Below the pieces are notes generated by a model. That model worked only from the letters and a program-made list of their open reading frames with translations. It was not told the origin of the DNA and ran no database searches. A stretch of 46,500 bases of DNA from Chlorobiaceae bacterium. GTDB lineage: Bacteria > Bacteroidota > Chlorobiia > Chlorobiales > Chlorobiaceae. The stretch spans positions 1 through 46,500 of the forward strand of contig JAAXWX010000013.1 in NCBI GenBank assembly GCA_013334755.1. Reading direction: 5' to 3'. How positions within the stretch are numbered: the first letter of the stretch is position 1; every line of letters starts with the position of its first letter. Positions 34,189 to 43,424 of this stretch are shown one piece after another. The translations under genes were made by a program, and so were the position numbers.

Positions 34189-35604
34189 ATGATTATTCCT
34201 GTGATTCTCAGCGGCGGTTCGGGTACGAGGTTATGGCCTCTTTCCCGTGCATTGTACCCCAAACAGCTCCTTTCGCTGACCGGAGAGAAAACCATGCTGC
34301 AAGATACGGTGCTTCGGCTTGCATTGATTGATGATATAGGCCCTGTGTATTGTATCTGTAATGAGAGTCACCGGTTTCTGGTTGCCGAGCAGCTTCATGA
34401 GATTAATGCCGATATCGGAGAGATCATTCTTGAACCGAAAGGACGCAATACTGCGCCTGCAGCCGCAATAGCGGCATTGCTGATTGCTGAAAAGCATCCC
34501 GGCGCCACGATGCTGCTATTACCGGCTGATCATGTTATTCTTGACACGAGGGCATTTGGTCTTGCTGTCGCTGTAGGAAAGTCTGCCGCCGAAGAGGGAA
34601 AAATGGTCACTTTCGGCATTATACCCGCTTCTCCTGAAACAGGTTACGGTTATATCAGGATATCAGCGGACAGGGGGAATGACAAGGGTGTCTATCCGGT
34701 AGCTGAATTTGTGGAGAAGCCCGACAGGGAAACGGCGGAACGCTACCTTGCTTCGGGGGAGTATTTCTGGAATAGCGGAATCTTTTTTTTCAAGGCAGAC
34801 ACCTATCTTCACGAACTTGAAGCCTCTGCCCCTGCTATCGTTGCCGCATGCAGGGAGGCTTTGCAGAAAGCTGTTGAAGATCTTGACTTTTTGCGTCTCG
34901 ACACCGAAGCATTTTGCGCATCCCCTTCTGACTCTATCGATTATGCCGTGATGGAAAAAACAACAAATGCGGCACTTGTTCCTCTTAACGCCGGGTGGAA
35001 TGATGTGGGTGCATGGTCTGCACTCTGGGATGTTCAGGAACATGATGATGCAGGAAATGTAAAAAGAGGTGATGTGCTTGTTCATGATGTGAAGAACAGC
35101 TACATCCACGCCACAAGTCGTCTTGTTACTGCAGTGGGCCTTGATGACCATATTATTGTTGAAACAGCCGATGCCGTGCTTGTTGCTTCAAGGGCTCGTG
35201 TTCAGGATGTCAAGGTGCTTGTCGAAGAGCTTAAAAAGAGTCAGCGGGATGAGGCTGAGATTCATCGGCGCGTCTGCCGACCCTGGGGGACGTATGAAAC
35301 TGTTGATTTTTCAGATCGCTTCAAGGTCAAGCGGATTACGGTGAATCCGGGAGCAGCATTATCACTGCAAAAACATCTTTATCGTGCCGAACACTGGGTC
35401 GTCGTCAAGGGAACAGCCCGTGTTACGGTAGGGGATAAAATAATTACACTCAGTGAAGATCAATCAACCTATATTCCTGTCGGAGAATTCCATCGCCTTG
35501 AGAACACCGAAAAAACTCCGCTTGAACTGATAGAGGTGCAGTCAGGCAGCTATCTTGGAGAGGACGATATCATTCGGGTCGAAGACCGGTACGGACGACA
35601 CTAG
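34189..35604 (+). CDS. manC: Bifunctional mannose-1-phosphate guanylyltransferase / mannose-6-phosphate isomerase
   Basis: 471 residues, the typical length of type II enzymes. The N-terminal guanylyltransferase domain has LSGGSGTRLWPLSRALYPKQ at 6-25, PADHVI and FVEKPDRETAE. The C-terminal cupin has RPWGTYETVD, LSLQKHLYRAEHWVVV (metal His residues) and YIPVGEFHRLEN, giving isomerase activity. It makes GDP-mannose from mannose-6-phosphate via mannose-1-phosphate; a phosphomannomutase is not in this window. Last gene of the block, 15 bases after galE and followed by a long hairpin. Confidence 0.95.
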   Translation: MIIPVILSGGSGTRLWPLSRALYPKQLLSLTGEKTMLQDTVLRLALIDDIGPVYCICNESHRFLVAEQLHEINADIGEIILEPKGRNTAPAAAIAALLIAEKHPGATMLLLPADHVILDTRAFGLAVAVGKSAAEEGKMVTFGIIPASPETGYGYIRISADRGNDKGVYPVAEFVEKPDRETAERYLASGEYFWNSGIFFFKADTYLHELEASAPAIVAACREALQKAVEDLDFLRLDTEAFCASPSDSIDYAVMEKTTNAALVPLNAGWNDVGAWSALWDVQEHDDAGNVKRGDVLVHDVKNSYIHATSRLVTAVGLDDHIIVETADAVLVASRARVQDVKVLVEELKKSQRDEAEIHRRVCRPWGTYETVDFSDRFKVKRITVNPGAALSLQKHLYRAEHWVVVKGTARVTVGDKIITLSEDQSTYIPVGEFHRLENTEKTPLELIEVQSGSYLGEDDIIRVEDRYGRH

Positions 35605-35633
35605 AATAAAACTCTCAAGAGTATGAATGCCAT

Positions 35634-35678
35634 GAAAATCAGCATGGACGATTTGCTCTCCATCTTCTGATTTTCTTT
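35634..35678 (+). terminator. Probable terminator at the end of the polysaccharide locus
   Basis: GAAAATCAG (35634-35642) pairs with CTGATTTTC (35667-35675), and inside it ATGGA (35644-35648) pairs with TCCAT (35659-35663). TTT follows. It starts 30 bases after the manC stop and precedes a separate transcription unit. Confidence 0.5.
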
Positions 35679-35704
35679 GATAGAACGATTAAAAATATTA
35701 CATT
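35677..35704 (+). promoter_or_regulatory. Possible promoter of the 68-aa gene
   Basis: TTGATA (35677-35682) and TACATT (35699-35704) are 16 bases apart, 46 bases before ATG 35751. The -10 match is only fair. Confidence 0.3.
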
Positions 35705-35750
35705 TTCAAGTTATTGTTTAGTCGGCGGCAAACCTAAATATCAGTGTAAT

Positions 35751-35957
35751 ATGGCTGAAGAAACGAAAAATTCCGGGCAGAGACAGGGTGATATTGTCAA
35801 AGGTGATCTCTCCACTATCCTTGTCAGTGTAGGTAACCTTATTGACAGTACGATTGAGCCGGTAAGCAAGATTGTCGTCCAGGCCCTTGATTCTCTTGTT
35901 GTGGTTGCAAAACAGATCCTTGAAGGTGTAAATTCAACACTCGGCAGCAAGAAGTAA
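35751..35957 (+). CDS. Small amphipathic helical protein, possibly chlorosome envelope-like
   Basis: 68 residues: a polar head (1-18) and then an almost continuous hydrophobic/amphipathic helix (STILVSVGNLIDSTIEPVSK and onward to about residue 62), ending in a basic GSKK. There is no cysteine, signal peptide or known catalytic motif. Size and pattern recall the CsmB/CsmF-type chlorosome envelope proteins of green sulfur bacteria, but I cannot confirm homology. It stands alone, with its own upstream gap and a perfect 13-bp terminator 55 bases downstream, which fits a strongly expressed monocistronic gene. Alternative: an unrelated membrane-surface structural protein. Confidence 0.6.
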   Translation: MAEETKNSGQRQGDIVKGDLSTILVSVGNLIDSTIEPVSKIVVQALDSLVVVAKQILEGVNSTLGSKK

Positions 35958-36012
35958 ACTTCGAAAGTGTTGCGGTACATTCGGCAGCCAGGCGTTGTTC
36001 ATACATGAATTC

Positions 36013-36056
36013 AGGCAAGCTTTTCTGTTAATGAAAAGCTTGCCTGTGCTGTTTTT
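36013..36056 (+). terminator. Strong intrinsic terminator after the 68-aa gene
   Basis: A perfect 13-bp stem (AGGCAAGCTTTTC at 36013-36025, GAAAAGCTTGCCT at 36033-36045) with a 7-base loop is followed by GTGCTGTTTTT. Confidence 0.85.
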
Positions 36057-36140
36057 ATACGATACCATTCTTCTGTGTGGTAACTTTTTTTTATTATTGC
36101 AGGCTTTATACCTGTTTTTGATTGAATGATTTGAAGAATT

Positions 36141-39100
36141 ATGGACGCTAAATTTGTCGAGTATCCCTCAAATGTGCCCTACAGTGCTGTAGAGGCGGAA
36201 GTTCTGGCATACTGGAATGAACACGGGATTTTTCACAAGAGCCTTGAAGAAAAACCTGCTGAGCGGGTGTACTCTTTTTATGAAGGACCTCCAACAGTAA
36301 ACGGCAAGCCTGGAGTTCACCATGTCTTCAGCCGTACCATAAAAGATGTTGTCTGCCGTTACAAGACCATGCAGGGTTACCGGGTACCACGCAAGGCCGG
36401 GTGGGATACTCATGGATTGCCGGTAGAGATTTCAGTAGAGAAAAAGCTTGGTCTGAAAAACAAGGCCCAGGTTGTTGAGTATGGCGATGGCGAGTTTAAT
36501 GCTGAGGCAAGGGCACTGGTGTACCATCATATTGACGACAATCGCGAAGGGTGGGGAAAGCTTACCGAGCGGATGGGATACTGGGTCGATATGGATCATC
36601 CCTATATTACCTGTACCAATGACTATATCGAATCGGTCTGGTGGGCGCTAAAAACCATCTTCGATAAAGGCCTCATCTACAAGGACTATAAAATTGTACC
36701 GCAGGACCCCAAGTCCGAAACCGTGTTGAGTTCGCATGAGCTTGCATTGGGCTATAAAGAGGTGAAAGACCCGAGTATTTATGTGAAATTCAGAATCAAG
36801 AACTCAGATGAATCCCTGCTGGTCTGGACGACAACCCCATGGACGCTGATATCAAATGTTGCCCTTTGTGTTGGCTCCGATATTGACTACGTCAAGGTTT
36901 CCCATAAAGAGACGGGAGAGGTGATGATTCTTGCCAAGTCGCGCATGCAGGTGCTGCTTGAAAAGAATGATGCCGGCGAATCGCTCTGGACTGTTATTGC
37001 TGAACTGAAAGGGCGTGATCTGGAGGGGCTCGACTATGAGCCACTGTTCACCTATATGCATCCTGAAAAAAAGTGCTGGTACGTTACCTCAGGCTCGTTT
37101 GTCTCAACTGAGGATGGTACCGGTATTGTGCATATCGCCCCTGCTTTCGGCGCTGATGACTATGAGATTGCCAAGAAATATGATCTGCCGATGCTTCAGC
37201 CGGTTGCCAGGAATGGCTGCTTCACAGCTGAGGTAAGCGATTATGATGGCATGTTTTTCAAGGATACCGATCCGCTCGTTATCCGTAAGCTCAAGGATTC
37301 GGGGAAATTGTACCGCAAGGAGATGATCACCCATACCTATCCCTATTCATGGCGTTATGATGTGCCGGTGATCTATTATGCACGTGAATCATGGTATATC
37401 AGGACGACAGCGATAGCCGACCGCATGGTGGAGCTCAACAAAACCATAAACTGGTGTCCTCCCGAGATCGGTACAGGACGTTTCGGCAACTGGCTTGAGG
37501 ACAATAAGGACTGGGCGCTTTCACGTGAACGCTTCTGGGGTTCTCCGCTACCACTTTGGGTTTCGGAGGATTTTGTTATCGGTGATGATGCAGCCTCTGG
37601 CAAAATGTTTGCTGTCGGCTCCGTTGCGGAACTGCGCGAGGGATTCATTGATATTGATGGTCAACAGTGCCGGCTTGGAGATGCGCTCGACCGGGGAGAG
37701 GTGATGCTTGATCTGCACAAGCCTTTTGTGGACAGGATTTACTTTATCAGAGAGGGCGTGCGTTTTAATCGTACACCTGAACTTGTTGATGTATGGTTCG
37801 ACAGTGGCTCCATGCCGTTTGCCCAGCTGCACTATCCATTTGAGAATCGCGAAGAATTCGATGCCTCCTTTCCTGCCGATTTTATTGCTGAAGGGGTCGA
37901 TCAGACCAGGGGCTGGTTCTATACCCTGCACGCGATTGCCACACTTATTTTCGATAAGCCGGCATATAAGAACCTTATTGTAAACGGCCATATTCTTGAT
38001 AAAAATGGTCAGAAAATGTCGAAGTCAAAGGGCAATGTGGTTGATCCCTTTGCAACCATGGAGCGATACGGCGCCGACGCGCTCCGCTGGTACCTGATGG
38101 TGACCAGCCCTCCATGGAGGCCGAAATCATTTAATACTGATGAGATCGAGGAAGAGCAGCGAAAGTTTTTCAGGGCATTCATCAATAGCTATAATTTTTT
38201 TGTACTTTACGCAAATGTTGACCACTTTACGTTCGCCGAGCCGGTAATTGCTGTGCAGGAGCGTTCCGAACTTGACCGCTGGGTGTTGTCATGTCTGAAC
38301 ACTCTCGTTGACGGTGTTCATTTGCGGATGGAACAGTATGATCTCACCGGGGCAGTAAGACTGATCAATGATTTCATCGTCGATGATCTTTCAAACTGGT
38401 ATATCCGTCGCTCACGAAAACGGTTCTGGAAAAGTGACATGGGGCCGGATAAAATTGGCGCCTATCAGACACTTTATACTGCTCTTGAGATACTGGCAAA
38501 ATTGCTTGCGCCTTTTACACCGTTTCTTGCTGAACGGATATATTTGAATCTGAACGGAATCAGTCGGCTCGAATCCTTCGAGTCTGTTCACCTTGCAGAT
38601 TTCCCGGTGCTTGATATTTCTGCTATTGACCGACCGCTTGAGCAACGCATGAAAAAGGCACAGATCATTACTTCGCTTGTGCGTACAATGCGCGAAAAAG
38701 CCTCGATCAAGGTTCGTCAGCCGCTCAAGCGCATTCTGCTGGCTGTGAGTGATGCTTCAGCGAGGGAAGAGTATCGTCTGGTTGGTGATATCATCATGGA
38801 AGAGATCAATGTTCAGAAGATAGAGTACATCGAAGAAGAGGGTTCAGTCATCAGCAAGAAGGTAAAACCAAACTTCAAAACCCTTGGTCCTCGTTTCGGC
38901 AAGGAGATGAAAGCACTGGCGGAAGCCATCAGGATCATGAGTCATAAACAGATCGCGCTTCTTGAAAAAGAGGGTCAACTCTCGCTTGAACTTGATGGGA
39001 AGGTTTTTGAACTCCTGCGTGAGGATGTGGAGGTCTTGCACGAAGATATTGAGGGGTGGCTTGTAGCATCTGATGAAGCGAACGGTATCATGGTCGCACT

Positions 39101-39398
39101 TGATACAGAGATGACTGAAGAGCTTGAAATGCAGGGTCTTTCGCGTGAACTTGTAAGCCGTATCCAGGCGCTTCGCAAGGAGCGTGGTCTCGACATTACT
39201 GACCGGATATCACTTTCTCTTCAGGGTTCAGAAAAATTGCAGGAGGCGGTGAAGAGTAATGAAGCCTATATCAAGGCGGAAACGCTTGCCACCACCCTTG
39301 CCGTAGCAATGCTTGACCCTTCATCGGCATCAATGGTGAAAGAGGAGATGGTCAATGGTGAAATTTGCAGGTTATCGCTTGAAAAATATGAGAGTTAA
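36141..39398 (+). CDS. ileS: Isoleucyl-tRNA synthetase, IleS2 type with altered GVHH signature
   Basis: 1085 residues, the length of the IleS2 (eukaryote-like) class. It charges tRNA-Ile with isoleucine in the cytosol. The class I signature that is normally HxGH reads GVHH at residues 58-61 ([14 protein letters not shown]). [11 protein letters not shown] in the CP1 editing domain, [25 protein letters not shown], and KMSKSKGN near residue 625 are all as expected. The C-terminal region (after about 860) is the IleS2 type without the zinc CxxC of IleS1. A GxHH signature has been described for some IleS2 enzymes with very high mupirocin resistance. Its stop codon is part of a terminator hairpin. 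Confidence 0.96.
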   Translation: MDAKFVEYPSNVPYSAVEAEVLAYWNEHGIFHKSLEEKPAERVYSFYEGPPTVNGKPGVHHVFSRTIKDVVCRYKTMQGYRVPRKAGWDTHGLPVEISVEKKLGLKNKAQVVEYGDGEFNAEARALVYHHIDDNREGWGKLTERMGYWVDMDHPYITCTNDYIESVWWALKTIFDKGLIYKDYKIVPQDPKSETVLSSHELALGYKEVKDPSIYVKFRIKNSDESLLVWTTTPWTLISNVALCVGSDIDYVKVSHKETGEVMILAKSRMQVLLEKNDAGESLWTVIAELKGRDLEGLDYEPLFTYMHPEKKCWYVTSGSFVSTEDGTGIVHIAPAFGADDYEIAKKYDLPMLQPVARNGCFTAEVSDYDGMFFKDTDPLVIRKLKDSGKLYRKEMITHTYPYSWRYDVPVIYYARESWYIRTTAIADRMVELNKTINWCPPEIGTGRFGNWLEDNKDWALSRERFWGSPLPLWVSEDFVIGDDAASGKMFAVGSVAELREGFIDIDGQQCRLGDALDRGEVMLDLHKPFVDRIYFIREGVRFNRTPELVDVWFDSGSMPFAQLHYPFENREEFDASFPADFIAEGVDQTRGWFYTLHAIATLIFDKPAYKNLIVNGHILDKNGQKMSKSKGNVVDPFATMERYGADALRWYLMVTSPPWRPKSFNTDEIEEEQRKFFRAFINSYNFFVLYANVDHFTFAEPVIAVQERSELDRWVLSCLNTLVDGVHLRMEQYDLTGAVRLINDFIVDDLSNWYIRRSRKRFWKSDMGPDKIGAYQTLYTALEILAKLLAPFTPFLAERIYLNLNGISRLESFESVHLADFPVLDISAIDRPLEQRMKKAQIITSLVRTMREKASIKVRQPLKRILLAVSDASAREEYRLVGDIIMEEINVQKIEYIEEEGSVISKKVKPNFKTLGPRFGKEMKALAEAIRIMSHKQIALLEKEGQLSLELDGKVFELLREDVEVLHEDIEGWLVASDEANGIMVALDTEMTEELEMQGLSRELVSRIQALRKERGLDITDRISLSLQGSEKLQEAVKSNEAYIKAETLATTLAVAMLDPSSASMVKEEMVNGEICRLSLEKYES

Positions 39399-39423
39399 TA
39401 GTATTATTTAACTCTCTGTTTTT
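39390..39423 (+). terminator. Terminator overlapping the ileS stop codon
   Basis: GAGAGTTAA (39390-39398, ending with the TAA stop) pairs perfectly with TTAACTCTC (39408-39416); loop of 9 bases, followed by TGTTTTT. Confidence 0.75.
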
Positions 39424-39457
39424 ACGGCTTTCTGTTAGAATAAAACAAGGGAATATT

Positions 39458-39892
39458 ATGGCCAAAAAAAACGATAGTGCTTCCAAAAAGGACAATGAGG
39501 TTATGGAAGAGCCTGTCCTGACTAAAACGTATTTATCCGACGAAGAACTCGAACATTTCAGGTTGCTGTTGCTTAAAAGACGTGAAGAGGTACTTCGTGA
39601 CCTGGATATTTTGCGCTCTTCGCTTTCTGACGAGAACGTGGAGGATTCAATTAATTCAAATTACTCCATGCATATGGCTGATCACGGGACTGATACCATG
39701 GATCGTGAGCAGCGCTTCATGTTTATTGCCCGGGACGAAAAATATATCAACTATATTGATCAGGCGCTCGACAGGATCAGAAACAAGACTTACGGCATCT
39801 GTATCAAATCAGGTAAACCCATTCCGAAAAAGAGACTTGAGGCTGTTCCCCATACGTCAGTGAGAATTGAATTCAAGCAGAATAAAAAGTAG
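39458..39892 (+). CDS. dksA: DksA/TraR-family RNA polymerase-binding protein with degenerate zinc site
   Basis: 144 residues. A coiled coil spans about 28-110 and its tip carries DTMD (Asp79, Asp82), matching the DxxD pair that E. coli DksA inserts into the RNA polymerase secondary channel. The zinc finger is reduced: of the four cysteine positions (115, 118, 136, 139) only Cys115 remains; the others are Ser, Arg and Phe. The fold may be kept by packing, as in other cysteine-poor DksA proteins. It probably tunes rRNA and amino-acid promoters, possibly with ppGpp. A good ribosome binding site (AAGGGA) precedes ATG 39458. Confidence 0.86.
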   Translation: MAKKNDSASKKDNEVMEEPVLTKTYLSDEELEHFRLLLLKRREEVLRDLDILRSSLSDENVEDSINSNYSMHMADHGTDTMDREQRFMFIARDEKYINYIDQALDRIRNKTYGICIKSGKPIPKKRLEAVPHTSVRIEFKQNKK

Positions 39893-39951
39893 GATAAGGT
39901 CTTTATTTATAGATTGTAATTCTTCCAGACCAGTTTTTGGATTGGATCGAA

Positions 39952-39975
39952 AGAGGTGCGCGTAATGGCACCTCT
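39952..39975. terminator. Hairpin between convergent dksA and purF
   Basis: AGAGGTGC (39952-39959) and GCACCTCT (39968-39975) form a perfect 8-bp stem with an 8-base loop. It lies 10 bases from the purF stop and can serve both strands; T tracts are short (TTTC on the minus side). Confidence 0.55.
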
Positions 39976-39984
39976 CTTCACTTA

Positions 39985-41478
39985 TCAGTCGTTTTCCTCT
40001 TTATCGGTAGTTGCGTCGTTTACCTCAATCGGATAGTCACCACTGAAACACGCTGTACAGTAGCTGCAGGTTTCATCCTCGAACGCTGGTACGCTGTTCA
40101 TCAGACCTTGCATGGAGAGGTATTTCAATGAATCGACGCCGATATACTCCCTTATTTTTTCTATCTCCTCTTCATCATTGTCAAGATTGTCAAACATATG
40201 GGTGAGGAGCTGCCGCTTGGTCGGAAAATCCATGCCATAAAAGCAGGGGTTTGTGATAGGCGGTGAGCTGATATGCAGGTGGATAGCCTTCGGGTCAGCC
40301 TCCCGTATCAGTTTGATCAGCATTTTTGCAGTTGTCCCCCGGACGATAGAGTCATCGACCAGAATGATAGGCCTGTCCTGCAGCACGCCGCGAACGATGT
40401 TGTATTTTGAACGCACCTTGATGTCGCGGCTGTGGACGCCTGGCTGAATAAAGGTTCTTCCTACGTAGTGGTTGCGGATAAGGCCGTGTTCGAACCTTGC
40501 CGGCCGCTGCATTTTAATGCTTTCCCGAACAAAGCCCAATGCAGCAGTATTGGATGAGTCTGGAACACTGACGACGGTAAGCTCTTTTTCCCCTTCCTGA
40601 TGCTCAATTGATGACTCTCTTGCAAGGTTTTTGCCAAGATTTCTTCTGACTTTGTCAACGGAATGCTTGAAAATAAAACTGTCAGGTCGGGCAAAATAGA
40701 CATATTCAAAAATACAGCGTGCCTTGCGCTTTGATGGTGGCAGAAAGAGTGAGGTCGGTTTTTCGTTAGCTACTGCCAGGTGGTCGATCAGGAGGATTTC
40801 GCCGGGCTCGATATCCCGTATATATTCTGCCTGTATGATATCAAAGGCACAGGTTTCACTGGCTACGATATAGGAAAGCTCTCCGGTAAGAGGATCTACC
40901 TTTTTGCCGAGAGCAAGCGGTCTGAACCCGTAGGGATCCCTTGCGGCAATAAGCTGGTTGTTTGCCAGAATTACCATGGAGTAGGCACCCTGCACCTGTA
41001 ACAATGCTTCATAGAGCTGGTTGATGGGCTCTTTTTTCCGGCTTCGTGCCGCCAGGTGCGGTATGATTTCGGTATCCGAAGAAGCCTGGAAAATAACTCC
41101 CAGTTCTGTCAGTTCACGCCGTAATGCACGCGAATTGGTAAGGTTTCCGTTATGGGCTATCGCAAGGCTTCCTGAGCGATAGGTCAGGGAAAATGGCTGA
41201 ATATTGCTTGCAGATGAGGAAGAACCTGTCGTCGAATAACGGTTGTGACCTATAGCAGCGTAACCACCGAGGTTTTCAAAAATGGATTCATCCCTGAAAA
41301 CTTCTGCAACAAGGCCCATGCCTTTATGCTGTTTGAAGAGGGTCTTCTTTTTGACCTTGTTGTATTCTGCTACGACTATACCTGCGGCTTCCTGTCCCCT
41401 GTGCTGAAGTGAGTACAGTCCATAGAAGGTATCTTCCGCGGGAGTTTTTGAATTAAAAACACCGAAAACTCCACACAT
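39985..41478 (-). CDS. purF: Amidophosphoribosyltransferase
   Basis: 497 residues. It makes 5-phosphoribosylamine from PRPP and glutamine, the first committed step of purine synthesis. The mature N-terminal nucleophile is Cys2 (MCGVFGVF), with SLQHRGQEAAG, GHNRYSTTG and HNGNLTNS in the glutaminase domain. The PRPP loop is ILVDDSIVRGTT. Cysteines in RCIFEYVYF, PCFYGMDFP and CSYCTACFSG match the [4Fe-4S] ligands of the Bacillus-type oxygen-sensitive PurF, which suits an anaerobe. It lacks the long propeptide of the B. subtilis enzyme: Cys follows the Met directly. Monocistronic here; start ATG 41478. Confidence 0.96.
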   Translation of the reverse strand: MCGVFGVFNSKTPAEDTFYGLYSLQHRGQEAAGIVVAEYNKVKKKTLFKQHKGMGLVAEVFRDESIFENLGGYAAIGHNRYSTTGSSSSASNIQPFSLTYRSGSLAIAHNGNLTNSRALRRELTELGVIFQASSDTEIIPHLAARSRKKEPINQLYEALLQVQGAYSMVILANNQLIAARDPYGFRPLALGKKVDPLTGELSYIVASETCAFDIIQAEYIRDIEPGEILLIDHLAVANEKPTSLFLPPSKRKARCIFEYVYFARPDSFIFKHSVDKVRRNLGKNLARESSIEHQEGEKELTVVSVPDSSNTAALGFVRESIKMQRPARFEHGLIRNHYVGRTFIQPGVHSRDIKVRSKYNIVRGVLQDRPIILVDDSIVRGTTAKMLIKLIREADPKAIHLHISSPPITNPCFYGMDFPTKRQLLTHMFDNLDNDEEEIEKIREYIGVDSLKYLSMQGLMNSVPAFEDETCSYCTACFSGDYPIEVNDATTDKEEND

Positions 41479-41771
41479 AAATAATGGTATGTTAAAGTTT
41501 AGTAAACTTGTCAGCTACCTCTAAGCGAATGAACATAACCATTCAAACGGTAAATTGAAAATAATCGTTGCAGTTGTTCCTGATGATTGTTCTCAAATCG
41601 ATCAACTATTTGATGGTCATGAGGATTTTTAAGGCTGGCTGGATTTTCGCGGTCAGTTTTTTTACAGAGGAATAGGTGAGCAGGGGAATTGTCTTTTCAT
41701 GAAGTGGGTTATATTCCCTCAACGCAGCGTAAGAATCAACTTTAAATCAATCATTTTAATAAGGCTCACAT

Positions 41772-42296
41772 ATGGTATCAACGACAAAAAAAACTCCGAC
41801 TCCGCCAGGCATAGCAATCTGGGTTGGTGTAACCCTTCTCTGGGGTACTGTTTTTTACTGGACATCGGTTTTCATGCTGCAGCTTGCATCTGCAAGGCTT
41901 GGAGAGGCTTATGTCAACCCCTCAGGGAGTGAGCTGCTGAAAGTGTATGGCATGCATGTCGTGGTACTGATCGTTTTCGCTCTTGTGGCCATGATGGTAA
42001 AAAAAATGCTCGAACCGGGAGGTCAAAAACAGATACAGCGGTGGGAGGAGATATCGGAAGGCAAGGGAGAAAAAATTTTTATTTCTTTTGCAGGAAGTCT
42101 TGCAACCAGTTTTTTCTTTACCGGCTTGACGGCTGCTACCCTTATAGGAAGTTCCCGTATTTTTGGTTTTGTTGTTGATTTAACCCTGTCGGTTGTTCTT
42201 CTTGCAGGAGTGTTCAACATTGCCGCCGGACTTGCAGCATCACTGATTGTCGGTCTTGTTTTCCTGATTGCCGGGGTAGGAAAGAAAAAATCCTGA
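41772..42296 (+). CDS. Conserved-looking integral membrane protein of unknown function
   Basis: 174 residues, not recognised. A polar, Pro-rich N-terminus is followed by hydrophobic segments at about 14-38, 61-77, 102-124 and 129-168 (one or two helices), and a KKKS tail. The 78-101 loop is polar and charged (EPGGQKQIQRWEEISEGKGE). The positive ends suggest a cytosolic C-terminus. No catalytic motif was seen. It lies 293 bases from purF, which runs the other way, and is followed by a strong bidirectional terminator, so it is a single-gene unit. Confidence 0.7.
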   Translation: MVSTTKKTPTPPGIAIWVGVTLLWGTVFYWTSVFMLQLASARLGEAYVNPSGSELLKVYGMHVVVLIVFALVAMMVKKMLEPGGQKQIQRWEEISEGKGEKIFISFAGSLATSFFFTGLTAATLIGSSRIFGFVVDLTLSVVLLAGVFNIAAGLAASLIVGLVFLIAGVGKKKS

Positions 42297-42331
42297 GGAG
42301 CAGAAATTGCAGAAGTGGAGTGGTCCGAAAC

Positions 42332-42370
42332 AAAAAAGCACAGTTTGCTGACTGCGCTTTTTTGTTTTTT
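42332..42370. terminator. Bidirectional terminator between the membrane-protein gene and tRNA-Ala
   Basis: AAAAAAGCACAGT (42332-42344) pairs with ACTGCGCTTTTTT (42351-42363) with a single A-C mismatch and a 6-base loop, followed by GTTTTTT. The A run on the left gives a U tract for the leftward tRNA transcript too. Confidence 0.8.
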
Positions 42371-42373
42371 ATG

Positions 42374-42446
42374 TGGAGCTAAGGAGACTCGAACTCCTGA
42401 CCCTTTGCATGCCATGCAAATGCTCTACCAACTGAGCTATAGCCCC
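42374..42446 (-). tRNA. tRNA-Ala (anticodon GGC)
   Basis: 73 bases. On the minus strand: acceptor GGGGCTA pairs with TAGCTCC; the D arm holds AGCTCAGTTGGTAGAGC; the anticodon stem TTTGC/GCAAA has loop ATGGCAT giving GGC; the T arm holds GTTCGAGTC. Discriminator base is A. The CCA end is not encoded. It reads GCC and GCU codons. Confidence 0.95.
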
Positions 42447-42459
42447 TTTTGAAGTTCTA

Positions 42460-42488
42460 ATTAAAAGAAAAAAAACTTGTTTTTCCAA
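42460..42488 (-). promoter_or_regulatory. Promoter of tRNA-Ala
   Basis: On the minus strand TTGGAA (42483-42488) and TTTAAT (42460-42465) are 17 bases apart, with the tRNA 5' end 13 bases after the -10 box. Spacing and both hexamers fit a sigma-70-type promoter. Confidence 0.5.
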
Positions 42489-42542
42489 CTTGTTTTGTTG
42501 ATTCTTTAAAAAGAACCGGTTGTCAACGTTAAATATGCTGTT

Positions 42543-43424
42543 ATGTCACTTTTGTTTGTCGTCAGGGAAGGGTTTTCAAATATTGGAAGGGCAAAACTGC
42601 CAGCAGCTATTACGGTTACGATCAGTTTTTTCGCGCTTGTATTGCTTGGCCTTTTCAGTACCGTTTCCTTGAGTTTTCTTGATGTTATTCAGGAAATTCA
42701 GAGCAGGGTTGAACTTGAGGTTTTTCTTGGCGAATCAATGAACGAATCTCAGGCGAAGGAAGCTGCTCGACAGATAAAAATACTCAAGGGAGTTCGGGAG
42801 GCTCATTATGTTTCGAAGGATGAAGCTGCTCGAACTTTTGCACATGACTTTGGAGAGGATATCAACAAAATTCTCGGTTCAAACCCGCTTCCAAGATCAG
42901 TCCGGCTGAAGTTTTTTTCCGCGTATGCCCGGCCCGACAGTATTGAGCGGATTATCCCGAAAATCCGTAACATATCGCCAGACGTTGACATCCGCTATAA
43001 TCAGGCATTTCTCTCCCAGATTGAGGAGAATGCCAGGTTGTTTACGTTGATAACCGGAGGCATAGGGGTGTTGATTTCGCTGGCGACAATCGTCCTGATC
43101 GGTTATACCATCAGGCTGGCCATGTATTCAAGGCAGGAAAAGATCAGAACCATGCGTCTTGTTGGAGCTACAGGCTGGTTCATTGGTGCCCCCTTTATTA
43201 TTGAAGGGGCAATTCAGGGTTTGCTTTCCGGGATACTTGCTGCAGGGGCGGTTTATCTGCTCTTTGATCAACTGCTTTTTCGCTATGAGCCGGTTCTTTT
43301 CGATGTAGTGCAACCCTCAGCCCTTCTCGTTTACCCCTCAACGGTAGTGCTTGGTCTTCTCCTTGGTGTTTTTGGCAGTGCACTGTCGGTGAGCAAGTAT
43401 CTAAGGAAGGTTTCGAAGCGGTAG
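42543..43424 (+). CDS. ftsX: Cell division protein FtsX
   Basis: 293 residues. The FtsX layout is one N-terminal membrane helix (about 22-45), a periplasmic domain (about 45-165, with VELEVFLGESMNESQ and VREAHYVSKDEA), then three helices at about 168-195, 215-245 and 265-285. EKIRTMRLVGATGWFIGAPF is the cytosolic coupling loop conserved in FtsX. It normally pairs with the ATPase FtsE to activate peptidoglycan hydrolases at the septum; ftsE is not in this window, so the pair is split. It converges on nfo with only 6 bases between stops. Confidence 0.9.
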   Translation: MSLLFVVREGFSNIGRAKLPAAITVTISFFALVLLGLFSTVSLSFLDVIQEIQSRVELEVFLGESMNESQAKEAARQIKILKGVREAHYVSKDEAARTFAHDFGEDINKILGSNPLPRSVRLKFFSAYARPDSIERIIPKIRNISPDVDIRYNQAFLSQIEENARLFTLITGGIGVLISLATIVLIGYTIRLAMYSRQEKIRTMRLVGATGWFIGAPFIIEGAIQGLLSGILAAGAVYLLFDQLLFRYEPVLFDVVQPSALLVYPSTVVLGLLLGVFGSALSVSKYLRKVSKR

